From positions 1 to 56,569 of the forward strand of contig WYER01000032.1 of the NCBI GenBank assembly GCA_009903795.1: a DNA stretch of 56,569 nucleotides, given 5' to 3'. Positions within the stretch are counted from its first letter, which is position 1. The number at the start of each line of letters is the position of its first letter. Below, one piece after another: positions 43,617 through 53,021 of this stretch. Position numbers and translations under genes: made by a program. The stretch is from Nitrososphaerota archaeon. GTDB taxonomy: Archaea > Thermoproteota > Nitrososphaeria > Conexivisphaerales > UBA164. The notes beneath the pieces were generated by a model. That model worked only from the letters and a program-made list of their open reading frames with translations, did not search any database and had not been told where the DNA came from.

Positions 43617-44040
43617 TATAAAACTGATTAACCTATTGGCTCTTTCGGCGTTTTTATACAGTTGTTTATCAAATCCTTCATGAAGAGTCATGATTACAAG
43701 GATGCCATGTAATCGCTTAAAGTCTCTCATTGCCAACTTGATTCTGGCTTTCTGAATCTGCACAACTCGACCCATTGAAGATATTTCTAATCTTTTCCTG
43801 CATTTACAGCAATACCTTTAAATACTTACTATTTATTGTGGACAAGTATGTCTATTTTTTATTACTTATTATTAATTTTATAAGATTAAATTTGTCTCAA
43901 AACCTTATTTTATTTTATTATTAACGCGGTTAATTTTTCAGATTTATTCCATGTAAGGATTTTGTTGAGTTCTTCAATCGTTAGATTATTATTTATTTTA
44001 ATACCCTAATTGACAGGTTTTACTTAGATTTTTTATTACT
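43617..44040. other. Non-coding region with a possible gene fragment
   Basis: A minus-strand frame opens at 43775 with MGRVVQIQKARIKLAMRDFK and stays protein-like for ~55 codons, but its tail runs antisense through the IS remnant, so as it stands it is at most a gene fragment truncated by the insertion. A TATTTAAA box ~45 bp upstream supports a once-active start. The rest (43800-44040) is A+T-rich with nothing recognised. Confidence 0.35.
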
Positions 44041-44370
44041 TCATAATTCCTTTTGTTCATTGCTGTAATTGCCAAAAAGCCATCCAGTAACACCCTCCTT
44101 AACTACGTAAACCTTTTTTATATCGGCTCTTGCAAGTATGCTTGCAGCTTCAGTGGCTCTTCTGTTAGTTCTACAAATGCATATAATTTTGCTAAACCCT
44201 GCCAAATATGTTAAACTTTCAGTTATTCTATTCAAGGGAATGTTGACAATATTATTACCTTCAACTCTGTAAAGCTCGAACTCTTCTGGTTCTCTAACAT
44301 CTACCATTATTATACTGCCAGATTTGAGCATCTCCTGAGCTTCCTGTTTTGTTATATATTTTATTTGCAT
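44041..44370 (-). CDS. Single-domain rhodanese
   Basis: 109-residue rhodanese-like sulfurtransferase. VDVREPEEFELYRVEG is the family's N-terminal motif; the active-site loop is ICICRTNRRATEAA with the persulfide cysteine followed by the usual arginine; the C-terminal KEGVTGWLFGN is also typical. Likely roles are sulfur transfer to carriers or sulfide/cyanide handling. No sulfur-metabolism genes adjoin it. Confidence 0.88.
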   Translation of the reverse strand: MQIKYITKQEAQEMLKSGSIIMVDVREPEEFELYRVEGNNIVNIPLNRITESLTYLAGFSKIICICRTNRRATEAASILARADIKKVYVVKEGVTGWLFGNYSNEQKEL

Positions 44371-44730
44371 ATTATCCGATGTTTTAAAAAATTTTTATCT
44401 TTTAAGATAAAATTTTGTGAACTACCCTGGGGTTACTGGCTGGGTTTCCATATTCATTGATACTCTTATGGAAATTTTAAATTAAACCATCGCAAAGTTT
44501 TCATCGCGGGCTCTAGTATGCGTTTTACAGGGAAAGCCATCCTTCTTCTTTAGTTTGGGAATAAATAGCATAAAATTCCTTATTATGAAAACATTTTGTA
44601 AAGAGTTGTCTATTCTTACGTAAGAAAACTTTTTATCCTTAAACTCTATCAGTTGAAATATATCAGAACAAAAATTTTACGTTTTATATATAGATACATA
44701 ATTATGTTAGCTTAGAAAAATATTGCAAAC
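44371..44730. other. Intergenic region with a TnpB-element relic
   Basis: No gene. The minus-strand relic of the second right-end type occupies 44417-44470. Upstream of it on that strand (to ~44560) lie stop-rich fragments that may be the last trace of a tnpB, but no frame can be rebuilt. Confidence 0.35.
44417..44470 (-). repeat. Right-end-like relic of a TnpB-type element (family 2)
   Basis: On the minus strand: CATAAGAGTATCAATGAA, then GGAAACCCAGCCAGTAACC, then GGGTAGTTCAC. It matches the layout at 536-594 on the plus strand. Function as an IS200/IS605-type right end is inferred from the recurring GGTAGTTCA terminus. Confidence 0.35.
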
Positions 44731-45894
44731 TTATTTTTTAAGTGTGTTTAAAATTAATATAGGTATAGGTATTAAAAGGAAAAAAAGCCCTCCGGTCCAG
44801 AAAGAGAAGAATGGATTTCTGAAGAAATAAAGTGAACTGCCACCTATTGAACCTATAGCATAAGACAAATAGTATACGCCATTTAGAGAACCAAAGCTGG
44901 ATCCCCACTTTTCTGAAGGCATAAATTTGGCGACCATATGTTGCATATAAATAGTCCAAACACTCAATCCTACAGCTTCTACCCCCCATAAAAGGCTTAG
45001 CACTATTAGGTTTGGAGAAAGGGGTAACAAAAAAGCAATCAAAGCGCTCGTAAGCGTTATAAAAGTTATTGCTCTAGATTCTGAAAACCTGTTTATTATG
45101 GGTCCGGCAATTTTAGTTGATATAAACCACCCGATTCCTGCAGGTGCATAAGCAAGCATTAAAATCAATGGAGTTGTTCTGTATTTTGCTACTATAAAAG
45201 GTACTATCATAGGGTAGACTATTCCTTGACCTATGCCCAAAAAAGAAGTTGAAAGGAGGATCACAAGATTTACGAGCTTGCTTTTTGTTTTACTCTTTTT
45301 TACGCTAATTATTTCAACCCCAGCTGAGCCCAACTTTATATTTATGGTAAAGAGGATAGCTAACAAAGCTAATAAGCTGTATATAAAAAACGTAATTCTC
45401 AAAGAAAAAAGATATTTACCAGTAAACTGAGAATAAAGAAAAAACAAAAAACCTATAAAAGCGCCTAAACCAGAGCCTACTATTCCAAAGTACATTAGCT
45501 GAGCATAAGCATTGGCATCTCTGTAGCCACCAAAAAAACTAACAAGGTAAAGCATTGAAGCGCTTATTATGCTGGACGAAAAACCTATTAGAAATACTGA
45601 AGTGTAGATTAATGGCATCCCAAAGAAAGAAAAAGAAAAAAGTCCAAAAAAGAGCAATATAAAACCTGTTAAAAGGGATCTTTTCACATCGCTTGAGTTT
45701 TTTAAAATTCCTGAAAAAGGCATGAACACTATCCATGAAAAATTGTATGTAGCATAGGCAAGACCTACATCCAACGAGTTTCCCCCTAGATAAAGCACAT
45801 AAAGGCCAAGAGCAAACTCAAATATAGCAAAGTAAACGTTAGCAAAAATGTTCAAAAACCTAAAGTCCTCAAAATAATGTGATAATTTCTTCAT
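44731..45894 (-). CDS. MFS transporter
   Basis: 387 residues with about twelve predicted helices in two six-helix halves joined by a basic loop (VKKSKTKSKLVN). Segments such as YATYNFSWIVFMPFSGIL and LAYAPAGIGWFISTKIAGPI occupy the loop 2-3 and 8-9 positions. No substrate-defining motif is visible. Starts with MKKLSHYFEDFRFLN at 45894; the upstream 190 bp hold its promoter. Confidence 0.8.
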   Translation of the reverse strand: MKKLSHYFEDFRFLNIFANVYFAIFEFALGLYVLYLGGNSLDVGLAYATYNFSWIVFMPFSGILKNSSDVKRSLLTGFILLFFGLFSFSFFGMPLIYTSVFLIGFSSSIISASMLYLVSFFGGYRDANAYAQLMYFGIVGSGLGAFIGFLFFLYSQFTGKYLFSLRITFFIYSLLALLAILFTINIKLGSAGVEIISVKKSKTKSKLVNLVILLSTSFLGIGQGIVYPMIVPFIVAKYRTTPLILMLAYAPAGIGWFISTKIAGPIINRFSESRAITFITLTSALIAFLLPLSPNLIVLSLLWGVEAVGLSVWTIYMQHMVAKFMPSEKWGSSFGSLNGVYYLSYAIGSIGGSSLYFFRNPFFSFWTGGLFFLLIPIPILILNTLKK

Positions 45895-46085
45895 CGAACA
45901 ACCATTTACATTTAGATCCTTAATAATTTAACCTTGTATTGGTTAATGAATCAAAATTTCATTTAGCTAGATTATATTAGTTTATTCTTAACTTTCCTGA
46001 TTGTAAAATTTTGGCTAAAATGCAAATTAAACATTAAATAAACTACCTTACATTTAAGAAGTTTTTGAATTTTTATTCTAATTTT

Positions 46086-46325
46086 TTAGGACGTCAATGG
46101 AGATATGAATATAACGTTATCTCCTCTAATTATAACGGATCCCAAGGATTTGAACGATCCATCATCAAGCAGTTCCTCGCCGTTGTTAAGAAGTAAGTTC
46201 ATATGTTGATCAAAACCTTCTAAATTACCCCTTATTCTCTTTCCCCCTTTTAATCTGATAAGGACTTTTTTATGCAAACTGTCTGAAAGCACTTTTATTG
46301 TTATGTCTCTATTGTATTCCGACAT
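46086..46325 (-). CDS. Archaeal Sm/Lsm-like RNA-binding protein
   Basis: 79 residues, one Sm fold. Sm1: KVLIRLKGGKRIRGNLEGFD, QHMNLLL; Sm2: IIRGDNVIFIS. Such proteins form seven-membered rings that bind U-rich RNA and are linked to tRNA processing and RNA turnover. Normal length; single gene, 85 bp downstream of the leuS 3' end's far side and read in the same direction as its neighbours. Confidence 0.95.
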   Translation of the reverse strand: MSEYNRDITIKVLSDSLHKKVLIRLKGGKRIRGNLEGFDQHMNLLLNNGEELLDDGSFKSLGSVIIRGDNVIFISPLTS

Positions 46326-46410
46326 GACATTGAAGTTAAATATGCCCTATATTTATACTTAACTATTCAACCTTGTGGAATGAGTTCCTTTGACACATTT
46401 CAATTAAAAA

Positions 46411-49164
46411 TCATTTGAAGACAAAAGCTGGTTTGAAAGGAAGAGCATTTTTAGCTCTTTGAGCTTCTTCGTTACTTGCATCGGAAACAGACTTTATGTT
46501 TACCGGCACTCCAACTTGCCTCATAATATAATCCAAATGCTTCTCGTAGACTTCCTTTTCTTCAATCTTTCCAATATAATTTTTTAACAGGTCCGGCATA
46601 GAGACCTTAATCTTCATGAATTTGTTCAACACGTCTTTTTCTGCTTTTCCGTTAACAAAATTTATCGAATCATCTTTTGACAACACAAACACTGTTATCT
46701 GTGTTGGCTTTTTCTTTACGATTTTAATTACTTCTTTTATGTCCTCTACCAACCTGTTAACGAGTTCTATTTCAACATCTTTGACTTCTTCATATTGTAT
46801 TCCAGAAGGCCAGTTTTCAAGGAACACGCTATCCTTTTCACCAACCTTTTGATACATTTCTTCAGCTGTGAACGGAGCAAATGGAGCAAGAATTATTGCC
46901 CAGTATTTTATGAAATCTTTTAAAACTGTATGGTTTATGTTAGAATTTACGAATTTTTTATAATCTTTGTAAGCATTATCCATAATAAAGAACGCTTCAG
47001 TTACAGAAAGCTTTATGTTCATTTTCTCCATGTTCTCTTGTATATCTTTTGAAACCTTTGAAACCATGTTCAAAAGCCAGGTATCATAATCGTTTTTATC
47101 TCTATTTGTTGAAGATTTAAGGTCCTGGTCTATCTCTTGTAGAATCTTTGCAATCCGCTCTTTTATGGCCCTTGCGTACTCTCTCTTAAAGTTGGCATCG
47201 TCCATGTATTCGGAGCTGCTAAGCAGAGCGATCCTTAATGCATCAGCTCCAAATTCTTTAATGCCTTCTTCAATAGTTATCACGTTACCCTTAGACTTTG
47301 ACATTTTTTCTCCTTCGACTCTAAGCATGCCGTTTACAGCTATTGCTTTTGGCCAGTGGTTTTTCTCAAAAAGCGCAACATGATGAAATATGAAGAACGT
47401 AAGGTGATTTGGAACGAGCTCTTTGGCCGATACCCTTAGGTCCACAGGGTACCAATAAAGAAATTCCTCTCTCATTTCGCGAACCTCATTTTCAGGTATC
47501 CCAGTTATAGATGCTATAATTGATGGGTCACCTTTTCCAAAGAAAACGTAGTCATATAGTTCTTTTTTTAACTGTTCACGATTGTATTTTTTAAGCCTGT
47601 GCGCAATAGTGTAATAGGCCATATATACAGTTGAATCGCTCAAAGTTTCTACAAGCCAGTTTTTATCCCACGGCAGAGGAGTTCCAAGCCCGCTCTGTCT
47701 CGCACATGGGTAATCGTTAAGCCAGTCTATGACGTCAAGGAACCACTGCCTGGCTTCTTCGGGGTAAATTTTCATTGTTCTTACGCATTCTCTAGCAGCT
47801 TCTTTCCATCTTTCATCCGAATATTTCAAGAACCACTGGTCCTGAAGTATTTTAACGTGACACCTTGTTGTACATCTGCATATTATTGGTTCTGGAAGCT
47901 CCCACATAGAAGTTGCCAATCCCAATTCTTCAAGCTTTTCATAAACTACTTTTCTTGCAGCATTAACAGAAAGTCCAGCGTAGCTTCCGCAATTTTGTTT
48001 TAAAACTCCTTTTCTGAATTCAGCAGAATAAATGTTCTTGGTAGCAACGTCTGCATTTGGATCGTTTTGGTCTTTTATTTTGAGTTTTTCTACCTCTTCA
48101 ACAGCTGGAAACTCACCGTAACCTTCAACCTCAATTATGCTTATCGGGCTTATTCCTTGGGCATCTTTATAACCGCTTTTCTGAAGGTCTCTGAGCGCAA
48201 GATAATCGTAGGGCGCGTGTGCGGGAACGCTGTAAACAACAGCCGTTCCTATATCGGGATCTATAAAGCTTGCAGGGAGGATCGGAATTTCTTTATTAAC
48301 CAAAGGTGCAATAGCTTTTTTACCTATAAGCTCATTTCCCTTAATTTCTGAAATTACTTCGACTTCAAAGAGTTGGTCCTTTAACCTTTCGACAGCGCTT
48401 TTGCCGATTATCCAAACTTTGTCATTTATCTTAGCTTTTACGTACGTTAACGTAGGGCTTACCCAGATGTTTGTAACACCAAAAATAGTCTCTGGCCTGA
48501 GGGTCGAAGCAACCAGATAAGATTCTTCATCCTTTAACTTAAAAAATATAAGCCTGAACTCAACTGGAAAAACTCCTTCTCCTTGAAGCCTGTCATGATC
48601 TCCTACTGGAGATTTATCTCTTGGACACCATACAACTGGATGTGAACCTTTTGTTACATAGCCCTTTTCTCTAAGCGTTAAAAACTGCCATTCTATAAAA
48701 CTTGAAAACCTTTCATCGTAACTAGTGGTGACGAATTCCCTTCTCCAGTCTATTCCGAGCCCAAGTTTTTTCATAGCTTCCCTGTTCCTTTCTGTGTAGT
48801 ACTTTGCCATGAACACAGGGTCTTTAAATTTTTCGAGTATTTCGTCAGGCACTTTGTCAATTTCCTTGAACTCTTTAACCATTTTTTCGTCGCCTTTCGC
48901 GAGTCTTTCAGCAGCAGAAACAATTGGCTGGCCTGTCCAGTGCCAGCCCTGAGGGTAAAGCACGTTAAAACCGTTAAGTTTCTTGTACTTAGCGTAACTA
49001 TCAACTCTAGACGCTGTAAACGCATGTCCAAGATGAAGTGGACCATTCATATAAGGTATAGGAAAAGTTACAAACACCTTATCCTTATATTTATCAACTT
49101 CAGCCTTAAATATACCAAGAGCTTCCCACTTTTTAACCCAAGCATCCTCTACGCTATCATTCAT
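46411..49164 (-). CDS. leuS: Leucyl-tRNA synthetase (archaeal type)
   Basis: 917-residue class I synthetase. HIGH motif as MNGPLHLGHAFT, KMSKS as EKMSKSKGNVITIEEG. The editing domain (CP1) lies between, with the threonine-rich STLRPETIFGVTN. The C-terminal anticodon and leucine-specific region ends PVNIKSVSDASNEEAQRAKN. Length and CP1 placement match archaeal/eukaryotic LeuRS, not the bacterial form. Start MNDSVEDAWVKKWEALGIF. Confidence 0.96.
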   Translation of the reverse strand: MNDSVEDAWVKKWEALGIFKAEVDKYKDKVFVTFPIPYMNGPLHLGHAFTASRVDSYAKYKKLNGFNVLYPQGWHWTGQPIVSAAERLAKGDEKMVKEFKEIDKVPDEILEKFKDPVFMAKYYTERNREAMKKLGLGIDWRREFVTTSYDERFSSFIEWQFLTLREKGYVTKGSHPVVWCPRDKSPVGDHDRLQGEGVFPVEFRLIFFKLKDEESYLVASTLRPETIFGVTNIWVSPTLTYVKAKINDKVWIIGKSAVERLKDQLFEVEVISEIKGNELIGKKAIAPLVNKEIPILPASFIDPDIGTAVVYSVPAHAPYDYLALRDLQKSGYKDAQGISPISIIEVEGYGEFPAVEEVEKLKIKDQNDPNADVATKNIYSAEFRKGVLKQNCGSYAGLSVNAARKVVYEKLEELGLATSMWELPEPIICRCTTRCHVKILQDQWFLKYSDERWKEAARECVRTMKIYPEEARQWFLDVIDWLNDYPCARQSGLGTPLPWDKNWLVETLSDSTVYMAYYTIAHRLKKYNREQLKKELYDYVFFGKGDPSIIASITGIPENEVREMREEFLYWYPVDLRVSAKELVPNHLTFFIFHHVALFEKNHWPKAIAVNGMLRVEGEKMSKSKGNVITIEEGIKEFGADALRIALLSSSEYMDDANFKREYARAIKERIAKILQEIDQDLKSSTNRDKNDYDTWLLNMVSKVSKDIQENMEKMNIKLSVTEAFFIMDNAYKDYKKFVNSNINHTVLKDFIKYWAIILAPFAPFTAEEMYQKVGEKDSVFLENWPSGIQYEEVKDVEIELVNRLVEDIKEVIKIVKKKPTQITVFVLSKDDSINFVNGKAEKDVLNKFMKIKVSMPDLLKNYIGKIEEKEVYEKHLDYIMRQVGVPVNIKSVSDASNEEAQRAKNALPFKPAFVFK

Positions 49165-49464
49165 CTTTCCGATTTAAGCAGCTGATATTTATAAATATGT
49201 CGACTCAAGCTTTTTCACGAACTAACCATATACTTATATGATTCTAGCTTTATAATCAATGCAAAAATTACAAAACGAAAGAAAGCCTCGCCTTTTAAGG
49301 CGGAGAGGATGTCAGAAAACAAAAAAAAGGTTAGTTTATCAGTTAGCAACTGTGTATTTAGAAAGCATATTTGGAACCTGCTTGACATTTCTTAAGCTGA
49401 TTTAAGCCCGCTAATAAAGCTGTTAATGTGACAAATTTATCATAATAAAGTTAAAAATTTTAAT
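49165..49464. other. Intergenic region between leuS and SRP RNA
   Basis: No gene. It holds the leuS promoter region (minus strand, 49170-49260) and a solo transposon right-end hairpin at 49285-49315. The rest is A+T-rich without recognised structure. Confidence 0.4.
49285..49315 (+). repeat. Solo TnpB-element right-end hairpin
   Basis: CTCGCCTTTTAAGGCGGAG folds as a stem with one bulged G, and is followed by AGGATGTCAG. The terminal GGCGGAGAGGATGTCAG differs from the copy at 35821 by one base. No coding remnant of the element is present. Confidence 0.65.
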
Positions 49465-49777
49465 GGCGGCGGCCGGCAGGTATCCCCAGAACCTGAACAG
49501 GATGTCCGCAGGCTTACGGTCTAGGCGGTGACGGCGTGGCGCCCCTTTCTCGCCTTAGGGCTGCTCCCTCCCGGGCCTGACCCGTTTCGGCGATTGGCGC
49601 TTACCCGATCCCTTCGGATCAGGATAGCGCCAAGGTGGCCCACGCCGGCGCCATTTCATCCCTTCAGCCTACGTTAACCCTGTTCAGGTTCTGGTTTTAA
49701 CCTGCCTTATCTGGCCCCCGCATATAGCCGGTTTCGGGAGTTGGGGGACGGCTAACCCCCCGGCCCTACCCGCCGCC
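49465..49777 (-). ncRNA. ffs: Signal recognition particle (7S) RNA
   Basis: A 313-nt, very G+C-rich minus-strand RNA gene in A+T-rich surroundings. Ends pair as GGCGGCGG with CCGCCGCC (helix 1). The SRP54-binding helix 8 is diagnostic: GGTCAGGCCCGGGAGGGAG followed by CAGCC. Helix 6 with a GAAG tetraloop appears as TGATCCGAAGGGATCGG. Complementary stretches ACCAGAACCTGAACAGG and CCTGTTCAGGTTCTGG form the long helix 5. Length and order fit archaeal 7S RNA. It lies between leuS and alaS, 25 bp after the alaS stop. Confidence 0.96.
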
Positions 49778-49802
49778 ATTATTTTGTTTTTTGTAATTTG
49801 CT

Positions 49803-52463
49803 TTAAACGTTACTATCTTTCTCCAACAAGCTCGATAGTATGTTCTTCATAGATTCTTTATCACACCTAGCAAAGCCCTGGCCTACGTTGTTCTTTGCCC
49901 CTCCGCTGCCTTTACATTTTTCTGTTAGAACCTTGATCGCTTCCTGAACATCTTTAGACATGTTTTTTGGAACCATTATGAGGAAAAAGCAGCCGTTCTG
50001 GTCACAGTTGAGCCACAAGAAGTTCTTGCCTAGATTGTTTGCTACTGTATCCCCTATTATTACAGCATCGTCTTTTTTGATAGTTCTGTCCTCAAGCACT
50101 ACTAGGTTCTTTTTTTCATGACTTCCTATTGCTATAGCGTACTTCCTTAGAAGCTCTTCATACTTATTCTTTAGGTTTTCTGTTTCCTTTATCTTCTCTG
50201 CAACAGAGATCTGAATAGAGTCTAGGTCTGGCGCGTTAAGAGTTTTTCTTAGATTTTGAAAAGCTGAATACATTCTCTGCATGTATTTTAAAGCTGCTTC
50301 TCCGGCAACGAATTCTATTCTGTCAACACCGTCCTGAATCCTGTCAACGTTGGTTATCTTTATAAGCCCGATTTCTCCTGTCCAGTCACAGTGGGTTCCA
50401 CCACAAGCTTCTACATCGTAATCGCCTATTTTGATTATCCTTAACGTATTCCCAGGCACTGCACCTCCCTGATATATCCTAAAGCCGAACTGGCTTTCCG
50501 CTACAGTTCTCGGCATGAGCAGCTTTTCTACTCTAACGTTTTTCTGCACTATGTTGTTAGCATAAAGCTCTATTGCTTTAAGCTGCTCCTCAGTTATTGG
50601 GGAATGATGCGTTATGTCTATTCTCGCGTAGTCTTCTTCTTTAAAAGCAGAGTGCTGCCAAACCCAAGGTCCTAAAACCGCTCTTGCCGCTGCGTTAATT
50701 ATATGAGTTGCTGTATGGTGTCTCATCAAAGCTTCCCTTCTTTTTTTGTCTATTTTTCCTATGACAGTTTCTCCTTCTTTAAATCCTGAAACGTTCTCAA
50801 CCTTATGTCCTATTACGTCAGATATCTTTATAACGTCCAATACTTTAACGCCGTTGAGAAATCCATGATCTGGTTCCTGACCTCCTGATCTTGGATAAAA
50901 TGCTGTCCTGTCAAGTATTATGTATCCGTTCTCAACTTTTAGCACTTTTGCTTCAAATTCTGTAACGCTCCTATCATAGTAAAGCTGTTCTGTCTTTGGC
51001 AGCCCCTGAGGATTAAAAGCTGGCTTTACGCTTTCTGTTTTCGGATTTATGTGCTTACCGGCTACATAGTTGTAAACTTCAGATGGATCAAAGTCTATAA
51101 ACCCATTTTCTTTAAGCACCTCTGGCGAAATTCCGTTTGATTCGTAAAGTTTTGCCGCTTCACTTATGTCAAGCTTTTTGGTTTTGTAAGAACTCAGAAT
51201 TTTTTCAGCTGTTTGGAGCGTTTTTTCATACTTCTGCTGTTCAACCTCAACAACTTCCTTAAGCCTGTCTATGTTTTCTGAAAGCTCAGGGTACATGGGC
51301 TTAAGGTATTCAGCGTGCAGCTTCATCAGGTCAAAAATAGTAACATTCCATTTCCTTTTTTTAAGGATGTCAAGCATCCTTCTAAGGACAACCCTGAGGT
51401 TATATCCCCCGCCAACGTTGCTGGGAAGTTGTCCGTCGCTCATAGCGAAAAGCAAAGTTCTTGAATGATCAAGAAGTATAAAAAGATCCTTAAGTTTCAT
51501 TATCTCTTCTATTTTATCTTCAGGAACATTCATCTTCGAATACAAGCTTTCTAACGTGGCACCTTCCGAAAAATCCATCTCCCCAGCAATTTCATAGAAA
51601 GAAGATGCAAAATCTTCATCAATGGCTATTTGAATCTCTTTTCTGAGATTTTCAAGAATGCTTCCAAAAACAGCCTCATAGCTTGTAGGCGTCCCGTATG
51701 AAAGCCAGACAAACCTTTCAAGTCCTGCACCCATATCAACAACTGGCGGCGAGAACCTTGTGTAGCTGGATGGCGATCCTTCAAACTCTGTAAAAACAGC
51801 GTTTCCTAGCTCAAGGTTCTTAACAAAATACTCAAGGGAGTAGCCAAAAGCCCCATAACCTAACCATACATCTTCCACAAACACGATTTCTTCCTCAGGA
51901 ATTCCTAGCCTCTTTGTTAAGAGATCAAAGTCTAGCTGGATAGTTCTATCTTTCCAATAGCCTTTTTCATTTGCCAGAGCGTGCTGTCCTATCATGCAAA
52001 AAGAAGTATAATGCCTGCCGGTAAGCCCTACGTTTGCTATATCGTTAAACCTAAGGCTCATCTGAGGAACTATAAGGGGGTTTGCAGGAAAGTCAAATAT
52101 TATCTTGCCCTCTTCAACCCTCTGAAAGTCGATTATCGAAGCTACTGTAAAGTATAAATCGTCCCTCCACCTTGCGACAACCGGGTACCTTCTAACGTAC
52201 TGATGCCCATTCTCAACAAAAAAGTTCTTTATCTTATCCCACATATTTACGTAATCGAGCTTTTTCCCTGATGGATTTTTGATGAACTCATACCTTGAAC
52301 ATGGCTGGTTTGGGCAGTATTCTCTATTTTTGTCAAGGGTCCAAAAATACCTACCACATCGTTTGCACTTTTTTCTTATGAATCCTTTTTCTTTGAAAAG
52401 TTCCACTTGATAAAGTTCTGGATGTTTTTCTGAAAATTCTTTTCTTAAGCTTTCTTTGTCCAT
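49803..52463 (-). CDS. alaS: Alanyl-tRNA synthetase (archaeal type)
   Basis: 886-residue class II synthetase. The N-terminal zinc-ribbon-like CKRCGRYFWTLDKNREYCPN is the archaeal addition. Catalytic core: RWRDDLYFTVASIIDFQR, RFNDIANVGLTGRH, and GAGLERFVWLSYGTP (motif 3). The editing domain has HHTATHIINAAARAVLG and CGGTHCDWTGEIG with the zinc ligands. The C-terminal oligomerisation domain ends GSGGAKNNVGQGFARCDK. Divergent from the gene at 52578. Confidence 0.97.
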   Translation of the reverse strand: MDKESLRKEFSEKHPELYQVELFKEKGFIRKKCKRCGRYFWTLDKNREYCPNQPCSRYEFIKNPSGKKLDYVNMWDKIKNFFVENGHQYVRRYPVVARWRDDLYFTVASIIDFQRVEEGKIIFDFPANPLIVPQMSLRFNDIANVGLTGRHYTSFCMIGQHALANEKGYWKDRTIQLDFDLLTKRLGIPEEEIVFVEDVWLGYGAFGYSLEYFVKNLELGNAVFTEFEGSPSSYTRFSPPVVDMGAGLERFVWLSYGTPTSYEAVFGSILENLRKEIQIAIDEDFASSFYEIAGEMDFSEGATLESLYSKMNVPEDKIEEIMKLKDLFILLDHSRTLLFAMSDGQLPSNVGGGYNLRVVLRRMLDILKKRKWNVTIFDLMKLHAEYLKPMYPELSENIDRLKEVVEVEQQKYEKTLQTAEKILSSYKTKKLDISEAAKLYESNGISPEVLKENGFIDFDPSEVYNYVAGKHINPKTESVKPAFNPQGLPKTEQLYYDRSVTEFEAKVLKVENGYIILDRTAFYPRSGGQEPDHGFLNGVKVLDVIKISDVIGHKVENVSGFKEGETVIGKIDKKRREALMRHHTATHIINAAARAVLGPWVWQHSAFKEEDYARIDITHHSPITEEQLKAIELYANNIVQKNVRVEKLLMPRTVAESQFGFRIYQGGAVPGNTLRIIKIGDYDVEACGGTHCDWTGEIGLIKITNVDRIQDGVDRIEFVAGEAALKYMQRMYSAFQNLRKTLNAPDLDSIQISVAEKIKETENLKNKYEELLRKYAIAIGSHEKKNLVVLEDRTIKKDDAVIIGDTVANNLGKNFLWLNCDQNGCFFLIMVPKNMSKDVQEAIKVLTEKCKGSGGAKNNVGQGFARCDKESMKNILSSLLEKDSNV

Positions 52464-52577
52464 TATACCTTTATGGAATGTATAGCTTTGATTATAAATT
52501 TATCTTACGTTGTGTTTTGTTAAGCTTAAATATAAAAGAATGTTTATATAAACGGAAGGCATTCATTATGAACAGGT

Positions 52578-53021
52578 TTGGTCAAGATAGAAGTTGAAAC
52601 TCACCTAGATAAGTTCAGGGAATTTATAATACTTGCTACTTGCAGATCTTTTATACCTGATGAGCTTTATAGGGACAAAGACGTTTTCCCAGAAAGAGAA
52701 ACAGGCGTGGGACCTATATACGTTGAAGCTGAGGACAAAGTAACTGTTAAAAAAATAGGTGAGATATCTTTTGTTAAAGCAGTAAACGTTCTTGGCGTTA
52801 TATACGAATCTAAGAGCGGCAATACAAAGCTTAAATGGAGACAGATAAGGGACAAGTTTGGCAAGTTGAACGGCGAAGCATCAGGTAATTCGCTCGTAAA
52901 TTTGATAACTGCAGGCATCATAAACAAATCATACGTAGAAAAAGTTTTAAACATACAAAAAAGTTCTAATGAAAATGGTTCACCCAATACTGATGATACC
53001 GGGTCCAACAAACCTAAGTGA
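52578..53021 (+). CDS. Hypothetical protein overlapping an aminotransferase
   Basis: 147 residues, unrecognised. A TATAAAAG box ~45 bp upstream and the in-frame TTG at 52578 define the start. Residues 1-70 are mixed alpha/beta with VETHLDKFREFIILATCRSF; residues ~90-130 look like a winged-helix or helical domain (KLKWRQIRDKFGKLNGEASG); the tail is low-complexity polar (NENGSPNTDDTGSNKPK). It overlaps the aminotransferase by 53 bp in a different frame, so the polar tail is encoded by the start of that gene. The last ~17 residues may not be functionally constrained. Confidence 0.65.
   Translation: MVKIEVETHLDKFREFIILATCRSFIPDELYRDKDVFPERETGVGPIYVEAEDKVTVKKIGEISFVKAVNVLGVIYESKSGNTKLKWRQIRDKFGKLNGEASGNSLVNLITAGIINKSYVEKVLNIQKSSNENGSPNTDDTGSNKPK

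Noticed and set aside
43488-43775. Minus-strand 95-codon open frame as an intact gene
   Set aside because: Its last third is the antisense of an IS5 remnant. At best the first ~55 codons are a truncated gene fragment.
49465-49777. Protein-coding gene or rRNA fragment in the G+C-rich block
   Set aside because: The helix 8 sequence and terminal pairing are those of SRP RNA, and no long frame is open.
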